Shown: positions 20,609 through 31,076 of the stretch, piece by piece
Layout: each line of letters opens with the position of its first letter
Numbering within the stretch: position 1 is the first letter of the stretch
From: Allobosea sp. 67-29
GTDB lineage: Bacteria; Pseudomonadota; Alphaproteobacteria; Rhizobiales; Beijerinckiaceae
Direction of reading: 5' to 3'
DNA: 64,000 nucleotides
Assembly (NCBI RefSeq): GCF_001898115.1
Contig: NZ_MKSQ01000005.1
Location: forward strand, 1-64,000
Made by a program: the position numbers and the translations under genes
Notes under the pieces: generated by a model
Databases searched by the model: none
What the model was told of the DNA's origin: nothing
The model's input: the letters and a program-made list of their open reading frames with translations, nothing else

Positions 20609-22201
20609 ATGGTGGTCGCCGCCAACAGGCTCGAATGGCTGCAGATCGCGGATGCCGTCGCCCGCGAGAAATCGATCGACCGGCAGATCGTGCTCGACGC
20701 GATGGAGGACGCGATCGCGCGTGCCGCCCGCTCGCGCTACGGCGCCGAGACCGACGTGCATGCCGAGATCAACACCAAGACCGGCGAACTGCGCCTCGCC
20801 CGCCATCTCCAGGTCGTCGAGACCGTCGAGAACCCGGCAATCGAGATCACCGTCGACGAGGCCAAGCGGCATAACCCGGCCGCCCAGGTCGGCGACGTCA
20901 TCGCCGATCCGCTGCCGCCCTTCGATTTCGGCCGCATCGCCGCCCAGTCGGCCAAGCAGGTTATCGTGCAGAAGGTGCGCGAGGCCGAGCGCGACCGCCA
21001 GTACGACGAGTACAAGGATCGCATCGGCGAGATCGTCAACGGCGCGGTCAAGCGCGTCGAATACGGCAACGTCTTCGTCGATCTCGGCCGCGGCGAAGCC
21101 ATCATCCGCCGCGACGAGATGATCCCGCGCGAGACCTTCAAGGTCGGCGACCGCGCCCGCGCCTATGTCTACGACGTGCGCCGCGAGCCGCGCGGCCCGC
21201 AGATCTTCCTGTCGCGTACCCATCCGCAGTTCATGGCCAAGCTCTTCGGCCAGGAAGTGCCGGAAATCTATGACGGCATCGTCGAGGTGAAGGCCGTCGC
21301 CCGTGATCCGGGCTCGCGCGCCAAGATCGCCGTCATCAGCCGCGATTCTTCGATCGACCCCGTCGGCGCCTGCGTCGGCATGCGCGGTTCGCGCGTGCAG
21401 GCCGTCGTCGGCGAGCTGCAGGGCGAGAAGATCGACATCATCCCGTGGTCGCCGGACGTCGCGACCTTCGTCGTCAACGCGCTGCAGCCGGCGGAAGTCG
21501 CCAAGGTCGTGCTCGACGAGGAAGCCGACAAGATCGAGGTCGTGGTGCCGGACGAGCAGCTCTCGCTCGCCATCGGCCGTCGCGGCCAGAACGTCCGCCT
21601 CGCCTCGCAGCTCACCGGCTGGGACATCGACATCCTCACCGAGCAGGAGGAATCGGAGCGCCGCCAGAAGGAGTTCGTGCAGCGCACCGACCTGTTCATG
21701 AACGCGCTGAACGTCGACGAGACGGTCGGCCAGCTGCTCGCCTCGGAAGGCTTCCGCAATGTCGAGGAGGTCGCCTATGTCGACCTCTCCGAGCTGGCCT
21801 CGATCGAGGGTTTCGACGAGGACACGGCGACCGAGATCCAGAACCGCGCGCAGGAATACCTGGCCGCGGTCGAGGCCGAGCTCGACGAGAAGCGCCGGGC
21901 GCTCGGCGTCGAGGACGCCTTGCGCGAGGTCGAGGGCGTCACCACCTCCATGATGGTCGCGCTGGGCGAGAACGACGTGAAGAGCGTCGAGGACCTCGCC
22001 GGCTGCGCCACCGACGACCTGATCGGCTGGACCGAGCGCAAGGACGGCGAGGCCACCCGCCACGCCGGCTACCTCGACGGCTTCGATCTCTCGCGCCAGG
22101 ATGCCGAGGCCCTGATCATGTCGGCCCGTATCCATGCGGGCTGGATCGAGGCGCCGGCCGAGGAGCCTGAGGCGGAGGCCGGCGAGGAGGCCGAGGCCTG
22201 A
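20609..22201 (+). CDS. nusA: Transcription termination/antitermination factor NusA
   Basis: Binds RNA polymerase and nascent RNA, controlling pausing, termination and antitermination. The 530-residue protein has the N-terminal polymerase-binding domain, S1 domain (about residues 135-200, VKRVEYGNVFVDLGRGEAI), two KH domains (PVGACVGMRGSRVQAVVGEL and LAIGRRGQNVRLASQL), and two acidic C-terminal helix-hairpin-helix repeats. ATG 20609 has GAGGAG eight bases upstream and is preferred over GTG 20600, which overlaps the rimP stop. Confidence 0.96.
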   Translation: MVVAANRLEWLQIADAVAREKSIDRQIVLDAMEDAIARAARSRYGAETDVHAEINTKTGELRLARHLQVVETVENPAIEITVDEAKRHNPAAQVGDVIADPLPPFDFGRIAAQSAKQVIVQKVREAERDRQYDEYKDRIGEIVNGAVKRVEYGNVFVDLGRGEAIIRRDEMIPRETFKVGDRARAYVYDVRREPRGPQIFLSRTHPQFMAKLFGQEVPEIYDGIVEVKAVARDPGSRAKIAVISRDSSIDPVGACVGMRGSRVQAVVGELQGEKIDIIPWSPDVATFVVNALQPAEVAKVVLDEEADKIEVVVPDEQLSLAIGRRGQNVRLASQLTGWDIDILTEQEESERRQKEFVQRTDLFMNALNVDETVGQLLASEGFRNVEEVAYVDLSELASIEGFDEDTATEIQNRAQEYLAAVEAELDEKRRALGVEDALREVEGVTTSMMVALGENDVKSVEDLAGCATDDLIGWTERKDGEATRHAGYLDGFDLSRQDAEALIMSARIHAGWIEAPAEEPEAEAGEEAEA

Positions 22202-22215
22202 GCGGAGCACCGGCT

Positions 22216-22905
22216 GTGAAGGCAGCGCGGCAGGACGGGCCGGAACGCAGTTGCGTCGTCACCCGCACGGTGAAGGCGCCCGACGATCTGATCCGCTTCG
22301 TCGCCGGCCCGGACGGCACGCTGGTGCCGGACCTGCGCCGGAAGCTGCCGGGAAGGGGCGTCTGGGCGAGCCTCAGCCGCAAGACGGTGGCCGAGGCGAT
22401 CCGGCGCAAGGCCTTCGAGCGCTCGCTCAAGGCGAAGGTTGCGGTTCCGCCGGACCTTCCCGAGGTGATCGATGCGCTGATGCTGCGCGATGCGCTGCAG
22501 GCGCTCTCGATGGCGAACAAGGCCGGTCTCGTGACCGCCGGCTTCGCCAAGGTCGAGGCCTTGATCGAGTCCGGGCGCTGTCGTGCCGTCATCGCGGCGA
22601 GCGACGGCGCCGAGGACGGCAGGCGCAAGATCGGCCAGGCCATCAGGCGGATCGGCGTGGCGCGTGAAGCCGAAGGGCTCAAGGCCCGCGAACTGCCCGT
22701 CGTCGCTATTTTCACGGCGGCGGATTTGGAATTGGCGTTGGGGCGGGCACATGTGATACATGCCGCGCTTGCTCCGGGACCGGCGGCTGAGGGTGTGCTC
22801 TCCCGCTGGCGTCGGCTCGTCCGTTACCGGACGGACGATACCGCCGCATCCGACCAGAACGAACCCGAAGACACGACCGAACCGGCAGGACCGAACGCGG
22901 AATGA
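22216..22905 (+). CDS. YlxR-type RNA-binding protein with L7Ae-like C-terminal domain
   Basis: A 229-residue protein of the DUF448/YlxR family found between nusA and infB. The N-terminal domain has the signature [19 protein letters not shown] and GRGVWASLS. The second half (about residues 95-190, with [19 protein letters not shown]) resembles the L7Ae/L30e fold found fused to YlxR in alphaproteobacteria. A role in translation or RNase P control has been proposed for YlxR in other bacteria. The GTG start is 15 bp after nusA; the stop overlaps infB by four bases. Confidence 0.87.
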   Translation: MKAARQDGPERSCVVTRTVKAPDDLIRFVAGPDGTLVPDLRRKLPGRGVWASLSRKTVAEAIRRKAFERSLKAKVAVPPDLPEVIDALMLRDALQALSMANKAGLVTAGFAKVEALIESGRCRAVIAASDGAEDGRRKIGQAIRRIGVAREAEGLKARELPVVAIFTAADLELALGRAHVIHAALAPGPAAEGVLSRWRRLVRYRTDDTAASDQNEPEDTTEPAGPNAE

Positions 22906-25739
22906 CCGATACCAAGACCCCGGGCGACAAGACTCTGACCGTCAACCCGCCCAAGACCCTGTCGCTGAAGCGGCCTGTCGAGCAGAGCACTGTTCGCCAG
23001 AGCTTCTCGCATGGGCGCTCGAAGCAGGTGGTCGTGGAGGTCAAGCGCCGCGTCCCCGGACATGACGTCAAGGAGCCGGTCGCGCCGCGCGCGCCGCAGG
23101 CCCCGTCCCAGCCGGCGCCCCGGCCCGCCCCGCAGGCGGCCCCGCCGCAGCGCCCGGCCGGCGGCATGCTGCTGCGCACCCTCTCCGATGAGGAGAAGGA
23201 CGCCCGTCAGCGCGCCCTCGCCGAGGCTCGCAGCACCGAGGCCGAGGCGCGTCGCGCCGCGGAGGACGAGGCTCGCCAGCGTGCGCTGGCGGCCGAACGT
23301 GAACGCCAGGAGCGTGAGGCCGCCGCGGCCCGCCAGCGCCAGGAGGAAGAGCGTCGCCGTCAGGAGGACGATCAGAAGCGCCGTGCCGAAAGCGCGCTCC
23401 GCCAGCGCGAGGAGCAGGCCGTGCGCCCGGCCGCGCCCGCACCGGCTCAGCCGCGCGAGACCGCCCCGCCGCCGGCCCAGGCGCCTGCGCCGCAGCCCAC
23501 CCAGTATTATGGCCGCCCGGCGCCGTCCGGCCCGCGTGAGTACGCGTCCCGTGGTCCGGGCGCCGGCCGCGATCCCGGCTCGCGTCCGCCGCGCCTGGAT
23601 TCCCGTCCGCCGCGCTCGGATTCGCCGCGTCCGCCCCGCATGGATGCCTCGGCCCCGGCCGAGCCCGCCATCGCACGCCCGACCCGCCAGGCGCCGCCGT
23701 CTTCCGGCGCGCCGCGCAGCCGTTCCGACGGTGACGTCGATGTCCGGGCGGCCTTCCGCCGCGCCGGCGTGGGTGCCGGCGCCGGCCGGGGGCCTGCTCC
23801 GGCGGCGCCCAAGACGCCGAAGAGCACCAATGACCGCCCGCGCGGCCGCCTGACGCTCGCCACCGCCACCGGCGGCGACGACGAGCGGACACGCTCGGTC
23901 GCCTCGTTCCGCCGGCGCGTGCAGCGCATGACCGGCCACCGCGCCTCGGACGCTCAGAAGGAGCGCGTGATGCGCGAGGTGATCATCCCCGAGACGATCA
24001 CCATCCAGGAACTCGCGAACCGCATGACGGAGCGCGGCGTCGACGTCATCCGCCTGCTGATGAAGCAGGGCGCGATGCACAAGATCACCGACGTGATCGA
24101 CGCCGACACCGCCCAGCTCATCGCCGAGGAAATGGGCCACACCGTCAAGCGCGTCGCCGAATCCGACGTCGAGGAAGGCCTGTTCGACACGCCGGACACC
24201 GACGAGACCCTGGAGGCGCGGCCGTCGGTCGTGACCATCATGGGCCATGTCGACCACGGCAAGACCTCGCTGCTCGACGCGATCCGCAAGACCAAGGTCG
24301 TCACCGGCGAGGCCGGCGGCATCACCCAGCATATCGGCGCCTATCAGGTGACGACGCCGCTGGGCTCGAAGGTGACCTTCATCGATACGCCCGGCCACGC
24401 CGCCTTCACGGCGATGCGCGCCCGCGGTGCCAAGGTGACGGATATCGTCGTGCTGGTCGTGGCGGCCGATGACGGCGTCATGCCGCAGACCGCCGAGGCC
24501 ATCAACCACGCCAAGGCGGCCGGCGTGCCGCTGATCGTCGCGATCAACAAGGTCGACAAGGCCGACGCCAACCCCGACCGTGTCCGCGCCGAACTGCTCC
24601 AGTACGAGATCCAGGTCGAGACCCTGGGCGGCGAGACGCTCGAGGTCGAAGTCTCCGCCAAGACCGGCCACAACCTCGACAAGCTGCTCGAGGCGATCTC
24701 GCTGCAGGCCGAGCTGCTCGACCTCAAGGCCAACCCGCATCGCCCGGCCGAAGGCACGGTCATCGAGGCCAAGCTCGATCGCGGCCGTGGCCCGGTCGCC
24801 ACCGTCCTCGTCCAGCGCGGCACGCTGCGCACCGGTGACATCATCGTGGCGGGCGCCGAATGGGGCCGCGTCCGCGCCCTGATCGCCGATACCGGCGCGC
24901 AGGTGAAGGAGGCTCCGCCCTCCATGCCGGTCGAGGTTCTCGGCTTCAACGGCACGCCCGAGGCCGGCGATCGCGTCGCGGTGGTCGAGTCCGAGGCCCG
25001 CGCCCGCGAGATCACCGATTACCGCGAGCGTCAGCGCCGCGACCGCCTCGCCGCCCGCGGCGCGGCCTCGGGCGCCGGCCGCTCGCTGGCCGAGATGATG
25101 CGCGAGCTCAAGGAAGGTGCCGGCCGCAAGGAATTCCCGCTCGTCGTCAAGGGCGACGTGCAGGGCTCGGTCGAGGCCATCGTCGGCGCGCTTGAAAAAG
25201 TCGGCAACGACGAGGTGCGGGCCCGCGTCCTCTCCTCGGGCGTTGGCGCGATCACCGAATCGGATATCACGCTCGCCCAGGCTTCGGGCGCGGTCGTGGT
25301 CGGCTTCAACGTCCGCGCGCACAAGGAAGCGCGCGAGGCGGCTGAGCGGGCTGGCGTCGAGATCCGCTACTACAACATCATCTACAACCTCATGGATGAC
25401 GTTAAGGACGCGATGTCGGGCCTGCTGGCGCCGACCCTGCGCGAAACCATGCTCGGCAATGCGACGATCCTCGAGATCTTCAACGTCTCGAAGGTCGGCA
25501 AGATCGCCGGCTGCCGCGTCACCGACGGCACGATCGAGCGCGGCGCCCATGTCCGCCTGATCCGCGACAACGTCGTGGTCCACGAGGGCAAGCTCGGCCA
25601 GCTCAAGCGCTTCAAGGACGACGCCAAGGAAGTCGTCGCCGGCCAGGAATGCGGCATGGCGTTCGAGAGCTACCAGGACATGCGCGTCGGCGACGTGATC
25701 GAGTGCTATCGCGTCGAGGAGATCAAGCGCAGCCTCTGA
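22902..25739 (+). CDS. infB: Translation initiation factor IF-2
   Basis: GTPase that recruits fMet-tRNA to the 30S subunit and promotes subunit joining. The 945-residue protein has a long low-complexity N-terminal half rich in Arg, Glu, Ala and Pro, with a predicted helical RQR/EAR stretch at about residues 95-175 and a Pro/Arg-rich stretch to about 330. Next come the IF2_N domain and the G domain with G1 GHVDHGKT at 448-455, G3 DTPGHAAF and G4 NKVDKAD, followed by domains II-IV. The ATG overlaps the ylxR stop. N-terminal length variation is normal for this order. Confidence 0.97.
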   Translation: MTDTKTPGDKTLTVNPPKTLSLKRPVEQSTVRQSFSHGRSKQVVVEVKRRVPGHDVKEPVAPRAPQAPSQPAPRPAPQAAPPQRPAGGMLLRTLSDEEKDARQRALAEARSTEAEARRAAEDEARQRALAAERERQEREAAAARQRQEEERRRQEDDQKRRAESALRQREEQAVRPAAPAPAQPRETAPPPAQAPAPQPTQYYGRPAPSGPREYASRGPGAGRDPGSRPPRLDSRPPRSDSPRPPRMDASAPAEPAIARPTRQAPPSSGAPRSRSDGDVDVRAAFRRAGVGAGAGRGPAPAAPKTPKSTNDRPRGRLTLATATGGDDERTRSVASFRRRVQRMTGHRASDAQKERVMREVIIPETITIQELANRMTERGVDVIRLLMKQGAMHKITDVIDADTAQLIAEEMGHTVKRVAESDVEEGLFDTPDTDETLEARPSVVTIMGHVDHGKTSLLDAIRKTKVVTGEAGGITQHIGAYQVTTPLGSKVTFIDTPGHAAFTAMRARGAKVTDIVVLVVAADDGVMPQTAEAINHAKAAGVPLIVAINKVDKADANPDRVRAELLQYEIQVETLGGETLEVEVSAKTGHNLDKLLEAISLQAELLDLKANPHRPAEGTVIEAKLDRGRGPVATVLVQRGTLRTGDIIVAGAEWGRVRALIADTGAQVKEAPPSMPVEVLGFNGTPEAGDRVAVVESEARAREITDYRERQRRDRLAARGAASGAGRSLAEMMRELKEGAGRKEFPLVVKGDVQGSVEAIVGALEKVGNDEVRARVLSSGVGAITESDITLAQASGAVVVGFNVRAHKEAREAAERAGVEIRYYNIIYNLMDDVKDAMSGLLAPTLRETMLGNATILEIFNVSKVGKIAGCRVTDGTIERGAHVRLIRDNVVVHEGKLGQLKRFKDDAKEVVAGQECGMAFESYQDMRVGDVIECYRVEEIKRSL

Positions 25740-25761
25740 GCGGCTGCGCTTTCCAACCAGC

Positions 25762-25858
25762 ACGTCATGGCCGGGCCTGCCCGGCCATCTCGGCCAAGAA
25801 GAGCGCGTCCGGCGCCTCGTGCTTGAAGAGATGGACGGGCTCGTCCCGACCATGACGT
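25762..25858. repeat. RIME-like palindromic intergenic element
   Basis: A 97-bp element bounded by the perfect 9-bp inverted pair ACGTCATGG (25762-25770) and CCATGACGT (25850-25858). Inside the left part is a strong hairpin, ATGGCCGGGC / GCCCGGCCAT around CT, and inside the right part a smaller hairpin with GGG/CCC arms. This two-hairpin layout and the CGTCATGGCCGGGC wording resemble the dispersed mosaic elements (RIME type) that I know from Rhizobiales genomes. It lies in the transcript between infB and rbfA. I noticed no second copy in the window. Confidence 0.6.
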
Positions 25859-25891
25859 TTGATCCGGTCCGATCCCGGAGAAACGAGAGAT

Positions 25892-26350
25892 ATGGCCAAG
25901 CCTGCGAAACCTTCCGGCCCGTCCCAGCGGCAGTTGCGCGTCGGCGAGCTCATCCGGCACGCGCTCGCCGAGATGCTGGCGCGCGGGGACATCCATGACG
26001 ATGTGCTGGCCAAGCATGTCGTGACCGTGCCGGAGGTGCGCCTTTCGCCGGATCTCAAGCTCGCGACCGCCTACATCATGCCGCTCGGCGGGCAGGACAT
26101 CGCGCCGGTCCTCAAGGCCCTTGAGGCCAACAAGCGCTACATCCGCGGCGAGATCGCCCATCGCGTGAACCTGAAATACGCGCCGGACATCCGCTTCCGT
26201 GCCGATGAGAGCTTCGCCGAGGCCGAGCGCATCGACGCGTTGCTCGACACCGAGGCGGTGCGCCGCGACACCCAGGTCCAGCGCCTGAAGATCGACCAGG
26301 ACCACGAAGGCCAGCCGGCTGAAGACGACGACCGTGATGATGACCGCTGA
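25892..26350 (+). CDS. rbfA: Ribosome-binding factor A
   Basis: Binds the 30S subunit and helps late 16S rRNA folding. The 152-residue protein has the KH-like fold with [17 protein letters not shown] at the N-terminus and the strand pattern [20 protein letters not shown]. The C-terminal tail is acidic. ATG 25892 follows GAGAGA and fits the family start. The gene is separated from infB by a palindromic repeat, and its stop is overlapped by truB. Confidence 0.94.
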   Translation: MAKPAKPSGPSQRQLRVGELIRHALAEMLARGDIHDDVLAKHVVTVPEVRLSPDLKLATAYIMPLGGQDIAPVLKALEANKRYIRGEIAHRVNLKYAPDIRFRADESFAEAERIDALLDTEAVRRDTQVQRLKIDQDHEGQPAEDDDRDDDR

Positions 26351-27287
26351 GAACCCGTCCCAAACCGTCCGTGACCAGGACGCCGCGCCGACACCGCGTC
26401 CGAAGAAGCGCGACGTCCACGGCTGGGTCGTGCTCGACAAGCCGATCGGCATGACCTCGACGCACGCGGTCAGCGTCGTCAAGCGGGCCTTCTCGGCGAA
26501 AAAGGCCGGCCATGCCGGCACGCTCGACCCGCTGGCGTCGGGCCTGCTGCCGATCGCGCTCGGCGAAGCGACGAAGACCGTCCCCTTCGTCATGGACGGC
26601 CGCAAGGCCTATCAGTTCACCGTCGCCTGGGGCACGCAGACCGATACGGACGATACCGAGGGTCGCATCATCGCGACCTCCGACAAGCGCCCGGACGAGG
26701 CCGCCATCTCGGCCCTGCTGCCGCGCTTCACCGGCACCATCCTGCAGACGCCGCCGAAATTCTCGGCGATCAAGATCGCCGGCGAACGCGCCTACGACCT
26801 CGCCCGCGACGGCGAGGAGGTCGCGCTCGAAGCGCGGCCGGTCGAGATCGACGCGCTTTCCATCGTCAGCCATGACGGCGCCACCACCACTTTCGAAGCC
26901 GAATGCGGCAAGGGTACCTATGTCCGGGCCATCGCCCGCGATCTCGGCCTCGCGCTCGGCTGCCTCGGCCATGTCGCGCATCTGCGCCGCACCCGCGTCG
27001 GTCCCTTCGCGGTGACGGAGGCTGCGAGCGTCGAGACCCTGCGCGAGAGCCCGGAGAGTGCGCTGACGGCCCTGCAGCCGGTGAAGGCGGCATTGATCCT
27101 CATTCCCGAGGTCGTGATCCATCGCGACGCGGCGAACCGTCTCAAGCGCGGCCAGAGTGCGCTGCTGCGCGGCGCGGGAGCCCCGATCGAACTGGCGGCC
27201 GCCTATGCGACCTGCGCCGGCACGCTGATCGCCACCGGCTCGGTCGAGAACGGCGAGTTCGTCCCGCACCGCGTCTTCAATCTCTGA
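26337..27287 (+). CDS. truB: tRNA pseudouridine(55) synthase
   Basis: Converts U55 of tRNA T-loops to pseudouridine. The 316-residue protein has the catalytic motif [21 protein letters not shown] with the active-site Asp, plus [13 protein letters not shown], and the C-terminal region [13 protein letters not shown]. There are three adjacent possible starts (GTG 26334, ATG 26337, ATG 26340), and the choice is arbitrary. It overlaps the rbfA end by 14 bp. In most alphaproteobacteria rpsO follows truB; here it does not. Confidence 0.95.
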   Translation: MMTAENPSQTVRDQDAAPTPRPKKRDVHGWVVLDKPIGMTSTHAVSVVKRAFSAKKAGHAGTLDPLASGLLPIALGEATKTVPFVMDGRKAYQFTVAWGTQTDTDDTEGRIIATSDKRPDEAAISALLPRFTGTILQTPPKFSAIKIAGERAYDLARDGEEVALEARPVEIDALSIVSHDGATTTFEAECGKGTYVRAIARDLGLALGCLGHVAHLRRTRVGPFAVTEAASVETLRESPESALTALQPVKAALILIPEVVIHRDAANRLKRGQSALLRGAGAPIELAAAYATCAGTLIATGSVENGEFVPHRVFNL

Positions 27288-27305
27288 GGGCGGCGTCGCG
27301 GCGGA

Positions 27306-27776
27306 ATGGGCGAAGGCCGCAGGAGAGCCGAGCCCTGGAGGCTGAGGGTCGAGCGAGCCCGGCAGGGCAGGCTCCTCTTCTGGCGGGTCGGCTGCATCTT
27401 CGGCATCGTCGCGGTCGTCCTCGCGACGGCCTGCTTCTTCAGCTATCGACAGAACCGCAAGCTGCAGGCCCGCGCGGATCACGCGGCGGGCACCGTCGTC
27501 GAGTTGCGGCGCGGTGGTGATTCGACCTACCGCCCGGTCATGAGCTTCCGCACCGCCCAGGGCCAGTCCGTCACCTTCGCTACGTCCTGGGCCACGAATC
27601 CGCCCGCCTACCGCGTCGGCGACCCCGTGAGCGTGATCTACGACGCCGCGGCGCCCGATCAGGCCCGGATAGACGGCTTCCTTGCGTTCTGGGCGGGGAC
27701 CCTGATCCTGGGCTTCGTCGCCGGCGTCTTCGGTCTCTTATGCGCGATCCTGATGATCGTCGCGAAGAGAGGGTGA
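27306..27776 (+). CDS. DUF3592 membrane protein
   Basis: A 156-residue inner-membrane protein with a basic N-terminus, a membrane helix at about residues 29-46, an extracytoplasmic domain of about 70 residues (AGTVVELRRGGDSTYRPVMSF, GDPVSVIYDAAAPDQARIDGF) and a second helix at about 126-152. This matches the DUF3592 layout. Function is unknown. It follows truB after 18 bp and may be transcribed with it. It converges on hemA with 16 bp between the stops. Confidence 0.75.
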   Translation: MGEGRRRAEPWRLRVERARQGRLLFWRVGCIFGIVAVVLATACFFSYRQNRKLQARADHAAGTVVELRRGGDSTYRPVMSFRTAQGQSVTFATSWATNPPAYRVGDPVSVIYDAAAPDQARIDGFLAFWAGTLILGFVAGVFGLLCAILMIVAKRG

Positions 27777-27792
27777 GCGGGCGCGAGCGGCA

Positions 27793-29004
27793 TCAGGCCG
27801 CCCGCTTCAAGCCGTCCCGCGCCCAGATCTGGCCGAGCGCCGCGACCAGCCGGTCGATATCGGCGTCCGAATGGAAGGGCGAGGGCGTGATCCTCAGCCG
27901 CTCGGTGCCGCGCGGCACGGTCGGGTAGTTGATCGGCTGGACGTAGATGTCGAAGCGATCGAGCAATTCGTCGCTGATCGCCTTGCAGGCCTTCGCCTCG
28001 CCGACCATCACCGGCACGATATGACTGGGGTTGGGCAGATGTGGGATGCCGGCCGCGTCGAGCTTGCGCCGCAGCGCCTGCACCCGGTCCTGCTGGCGCT
28101 CCCGCTCGGCGGAGCTCTCCTTGAGATGCCGGATCGCCGCGATGGCGCCCGCCGCGACGGCCGGTGGCAGCGAACTCGAGAAGATGAAGCCGGAGGCGAA
28201 GCTGCGGACGAAGTCGCACAGCGCCGCGGAGCCCGCGATATAGCCGCCGATCACGCCGTAGGACTTCGCCAGCGTGCCCTGGATCAGCGTCAGCCGGTGG
28301 CTCAGCCCATCGCGTTCCGACACGCCCCCGCCGCGGGGCCCGTAGAGCCCGACCGCATGGACCTCGTCGCAATAGGTCATCGCGCCGAATTCCTCGGCAA
28401 TGTCGCAGAACTCGGCGATGGGCGCGATGTCGCCATCCATCGAATAGACGGATTCGAAGGCGACCAGCTTCGGCCTGCCCGGAGCGAGCGCGGCGAGCTT
28501 GCGGCGCAGATCGGCCGGGTCGTTATGGGCGAAAATGTGCTTCTCGACGCGCGAATGCCGGATGCCCTCGATCATCGAGGCGTGGTTGAGCGCGTCGGTG
28601 AGGATGACGCAGCCCGGGATGCGCGCGGCAAGCGTGGAGAGCGAGGCCCAGTTCGCCATATAGCCGGAGTTGAAGATCAGTGCCGCTTCCTTGCCGTGCA
28701 GATCGGCAAGCTCGCGCTCCAGCAGGACATGGTAGTGGTTGGTGCCGCCGATATTGCGCGTGCCGCCCGCCCCTGCCCCCGAACCGTCGAGCGCCTGATG
28801 CATCGCCGCGAGCACCTTGGGATGCTGGCCCATGCCGAGATAGTCGTTCGAGCACCAGACGGTGACGTCGCGCGGGCCGCCCTCGCCGTGATAGGTGGCG
28901 GTCGGAAAGCGGCCGACCTGACGCTCCAGATCGGCAAAGACCCGGTAGCGGCCCTCACGGCGCAAGCCGTCCAGCTCGTCACGGAAGAAAGTCTCGAAAT
29001 CCAT
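27793..29004 (-). CDS. hemA: 5-aminolevulinate synthase
   Basis: PLP enzyme that condenses glycine and succinyl-CoA, the first step of haem synthesis by the C4 (Shemin) route used by alphaproteobacteria. The 403-residue protein has the family start [21 protein letters not shown], the substrate-loop [17 protein letters not shown], the cofactor aspartate region [17 protein letters not shown], and the PLP lysine Lys247 in GTLAKSYG. A strong site, AGGAGG, lies just upstream of the ATG at 29002-29004. No regulatory site was recognised. Confidence 0.96.
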   Translation of the reverse strand: MDFETFFRDELDGLRREGRYRVFADLERQVGRFPTATYHGEGGPRDVTVWCSNDYLGMGQHPKVLAAMHQALDGSGAGAGGTRNIGGTNHYHVLLERELADLHGKEAALIFNSGYMANWASLSTLAARIPGCVILTDALNHASMIEGIRHSRVEKHIFAHNDPADLRRKLAALAPGRPKLVAFESVYSMDGDIAPIAEFCDIAEEFGAMTYCDEVHAVGLYGPRGGGVSERDGLSHRLTLIQGTLAKSYGVIGGYIAGSAALCDFVRSFASGFIFSSSLPPAVAAGAIAAIRHLKESSAERERQQDRVQALRRKLDAAGIPHLPNPSHIVPVMVGEAKACKAISDELLDRFDIYVQPINYPTVPRGTERLRITPSPFHSDADIDRLVAALGQIWARDGLKRAA

Positions 29005-29085
29005 CGCCAGCCTCCTGCGGCCCGCATCTCCTAGCCCTTCCGGGGCTCTTGCGGAATGGTGCGCGGTGTCGCGGCTGGAATCGTT

Positions 29086-30345
29086 CTACTGTGTGCGCTC
29101 CGCCAGTGCCAAGAGCGTTTCCAGCAGGACCTTGATGGCGATGCCGGCATCGGCCTCGGTCATGGCCTCGAGCGGGGAATGACTGATGCCCTTCTCGTTG
29201 CGGACGAACAGCATGGCGGCCGGGGCGATCGCCGCGACGGCCATCGCGTCGTGCCCGGCGCCGGAGGGCAGCCGCCGGGCGGAGAGGTTGCTGCCGGTGC
29301 GGGCCATGCCGGCTGCGAAAGCATCCTGCAGCCGCGGATCCATCGGAACCGCAGCCGCCTTGGCATAAGGCACGATCTCCAACCCGACGCCGCGCCGCGC
29401 CGCGATCGCGGCGAAGCGCTCGCGGATCGCCGCCTCCATCGCGTCCAGCGTTTCGTTCTGCGGAGCGCGGAAATCGATGGTGAATTCGGCCGCACCGGGT
29501 ACGACATTGGTCGCCCCGGGTTCAGGCCTGAGCACGCCGACCGTGCCGACAGCGAGCTCATGCGCCGCCGCGATCTCCTCCAGCGCCAGCGCCATCTCGG
29601 CGGCGGCGGTCAGCGCGTCCTTGCGCAGCGCCATCGGCACCGTGCCGGCATGGCCGGCCTCGCCGGTGACCCGCACCCGGGCCCGGCTCTGCGCATTGAT
29701 GGCGGTGACGATGCCGACCGGCTCGTTCTCGGCCTCCAGCACCGGGCCCTGCTCGATATGCACCTCGAGATAGGCCTGGATCGAGCCCGGCTTGCGGGCG
29801 AGCGTCGCGATGCCCGCGGGATTGCCGCCGAAGGCGACGAGCGCGTCGGACAGCTTCGTGCCATCACTGTCGCGTGCCTCGAGCCATGACGGGTCATAGT
29901 GGCCGGCCAGCGCCTCGGACGTCGACAGATGCGTCGGGAAGCGGACGTTCTCCTCGTCGCCGAAGGCGACGACCTCGAGCGGGAAGGGCAGGCTGATCCC
30001 GGCATCGCGCAGCGCCTGCGCCGCGAGGATGCCGGCGACGACGCCGAGATTGCCGTCGAAGCGCCCGCCATCCTTCACCGTGTCGATATGCGAGCCGATC
30101 AGCACGGCCGGGGCACCCGGCACCGTGCCTTCCCGCCGGCCCTGGACCGAGCCCGCCGCATCGATGAAGGCGCTGAGCCCCGCCACCTCCATCGCGCCCT
30201 TGACCCATTCCGCCGCCTGCTTGTGGGCCGGCGAGAGGTAGAGCCGCGTCAGCTTGCCGGGCTCGTCCGAGAAGCGGTTGAGGCCGGCGAGCGCGGCGAA
30301 GGCACGGGCACCGAGCACGGCGGCGGAGGGAAGCGTCTGCGTCAT
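29086..30345 (-). CDS. M20-family amidohydrolase (allantoate amidohydrolase / N-carbamoyl-L-amino acid hydrolase type)
   Basis: A 419-residue metallo-hydrolase that cleaves an N-carbamoyl or related amide bond, probably in purine, pyrimidine or hydantoin breakdown. Metal ligands are visible in GSHIDTVKDGG, RFDGNLGV, GDEENVRF, EVHIEQGPVLE and the C-terminal SGAGHDAM. The dimerisation domain contains GEAGHAGTVPM. The exact substrate cannot be chosen from the sequence. ATG 30345 fits the family start; a longer frame upstream crosses a terminator. Neighbours give no pathway context. Confidence 0.85.
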   Translation of the reverse strand: MTQTLPSAAVLGARAFAALAGLNRFSDEPGKLTRLYLSPAHKQAAEWVKGAMEVAGLSAFIDAAGSVQGRREGTVPGAPAVLIGSHIDTVKDGGRFDGNLGVVAGILAAQALRDAGISLPFPLEVVAFGDEENVRFPTHLSTSEALAGHYDPSWLEARDSDGTKLSDALVAFGGNPAGIATLARKPGSIQAYLEVHIEQGPVLEAENEPVGIVTAINAQSRARVRVTGEAGHAGTVPMALRKDALTAAAEMALALEEIAAAHELAVGTVGVLRPEPGATNVVPGAAEFTIDFRAPQNETLDAMEAAIRERFAAIAARRGVGLEIVPYAKAAAVPMDPRLQDAFAAGMARTGSNLSARRLPSGAGHDAMAVAAIAPAAMLFVRNEKGISHSPLEAMTEADAGIAIKVLLETLLALAERTQ

Positions 30346-30368
30346 GCCGAAGACGTTAGTGCAGGACG

Positions 30369-30392
30369 GAAAAAAGCGGGACTCCGCTTTTT
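30369..30392 (-). terminator. Terminator between the IalB-like gene and the amidohydrolase gene
   Basis: Perfect 9-bp stem AAAAAGCGG / CCGCTTTTT with loop GACT (30371-30392). On the minus strand it is followed by T residues, so it ends the IalB-like transcript 15 bp after its stop. The symmetric A/T flanks mean it could also work in the other direction. Confidence 0.8.
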
Positions 30393-30406
30393 GCAAATGT
30401 CCTGTT

Positions 30407-30922
30407 CTAGCTCTGTGCGGCGTTTGGATCGCAGCGCTGCATCACCCGCGAGGCGGCCGTCACGCCGGACAGCGAGAAGGTGTAGCTCGTCGCGTTGCCG
30501 CGCGCGGAGCGTGCTTCCAGCACCATGTTGCTGCCGGCGCGCATGGCCGCGAGCAGCGCGGGTTCGCGCTCCAGCCTTTCCAGCCAGGCGTTGTTGCCCT
30601 CCGTCAGCATGCGGAAGCTGTCGTCGCCGATGGTGACGGTCACGACGGAGTTCTTGGCGAAGTCGTAGCCGGTCTGGAAGCTCGACTCCGTATTGCTGTC
30701 GCTGCCGCCATTTTGGACGAAGAAGAACACGTCGCCATGGCGCAGGCTGGAAGGTTCCTCGGCTGAGGGTTTCCCCATGATGAAGCAACGCTGTGCACTG
30801 CCCTGTTCATAGGTGGCGGCACTCCAATCGCTGAACTGTCCCAGCGATTTGGCCGTCACGGCCTGAGCTGCCGAAGCGGTGAGCAGGACAAGGGTGGTCG
30901 CCGAGAGCGCCATCTTGATCAT
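30407..30922 (-). CDS. IalB-like secreted protein
   Basis: A 171-residue periplasmic protein with a clear signal peptide (MIKMALSATTLVLLTASAAQA, cleavage near residue 21). The mature part has FSDWSAATYEQGSAQRCFIMGKPS, close to the start of the invasion-associated locus B family, and a second Cys near the C-terminus (QRCDPN) that could pair with Cys46. The match is partial, so the family call is moderate. In free-living Rhizobiales these proteins are common and need not relate to host invasion. GGAG precedes the ATG. Confidence 0.65.
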   Translation of the reverse strand: MIKMALSATTLVLLTASAAQAVTAKSLGQFSDWSAATYEQGSAQRCFIMGKPSAEEPSSLRHGDVFFFVQNGGSDSNTESSFQTGYDFAKNSVVTVTIGDDSFRMLTEGNNAWLERLEREPALLAAMRAGSNMVLEARSARGNATSYTFSLSGVTAASRVMQRCDPNAAQS

Positions 30923-31076
30923 CGTTCATCTCCTTTCGAGCGTTCAGGGTGGAAAGAAGAGCCTTACCGGGGCGTAAACATGATCAAGAAAACCGTGCGT
31001 CGATCTGGCGCAGGCGCGCATCCTGCGCCGGATCGGGGGTTTCCCCTCGGGCGGAGGCGGCCGCTGCGGCACCACC

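Noticed and set aside
22824..25853. Open frame of about 1000 codons antisense to infB
   Set aside because: infB is certain on the plus strand; the antisense translation is compositionally biased and has no family features.
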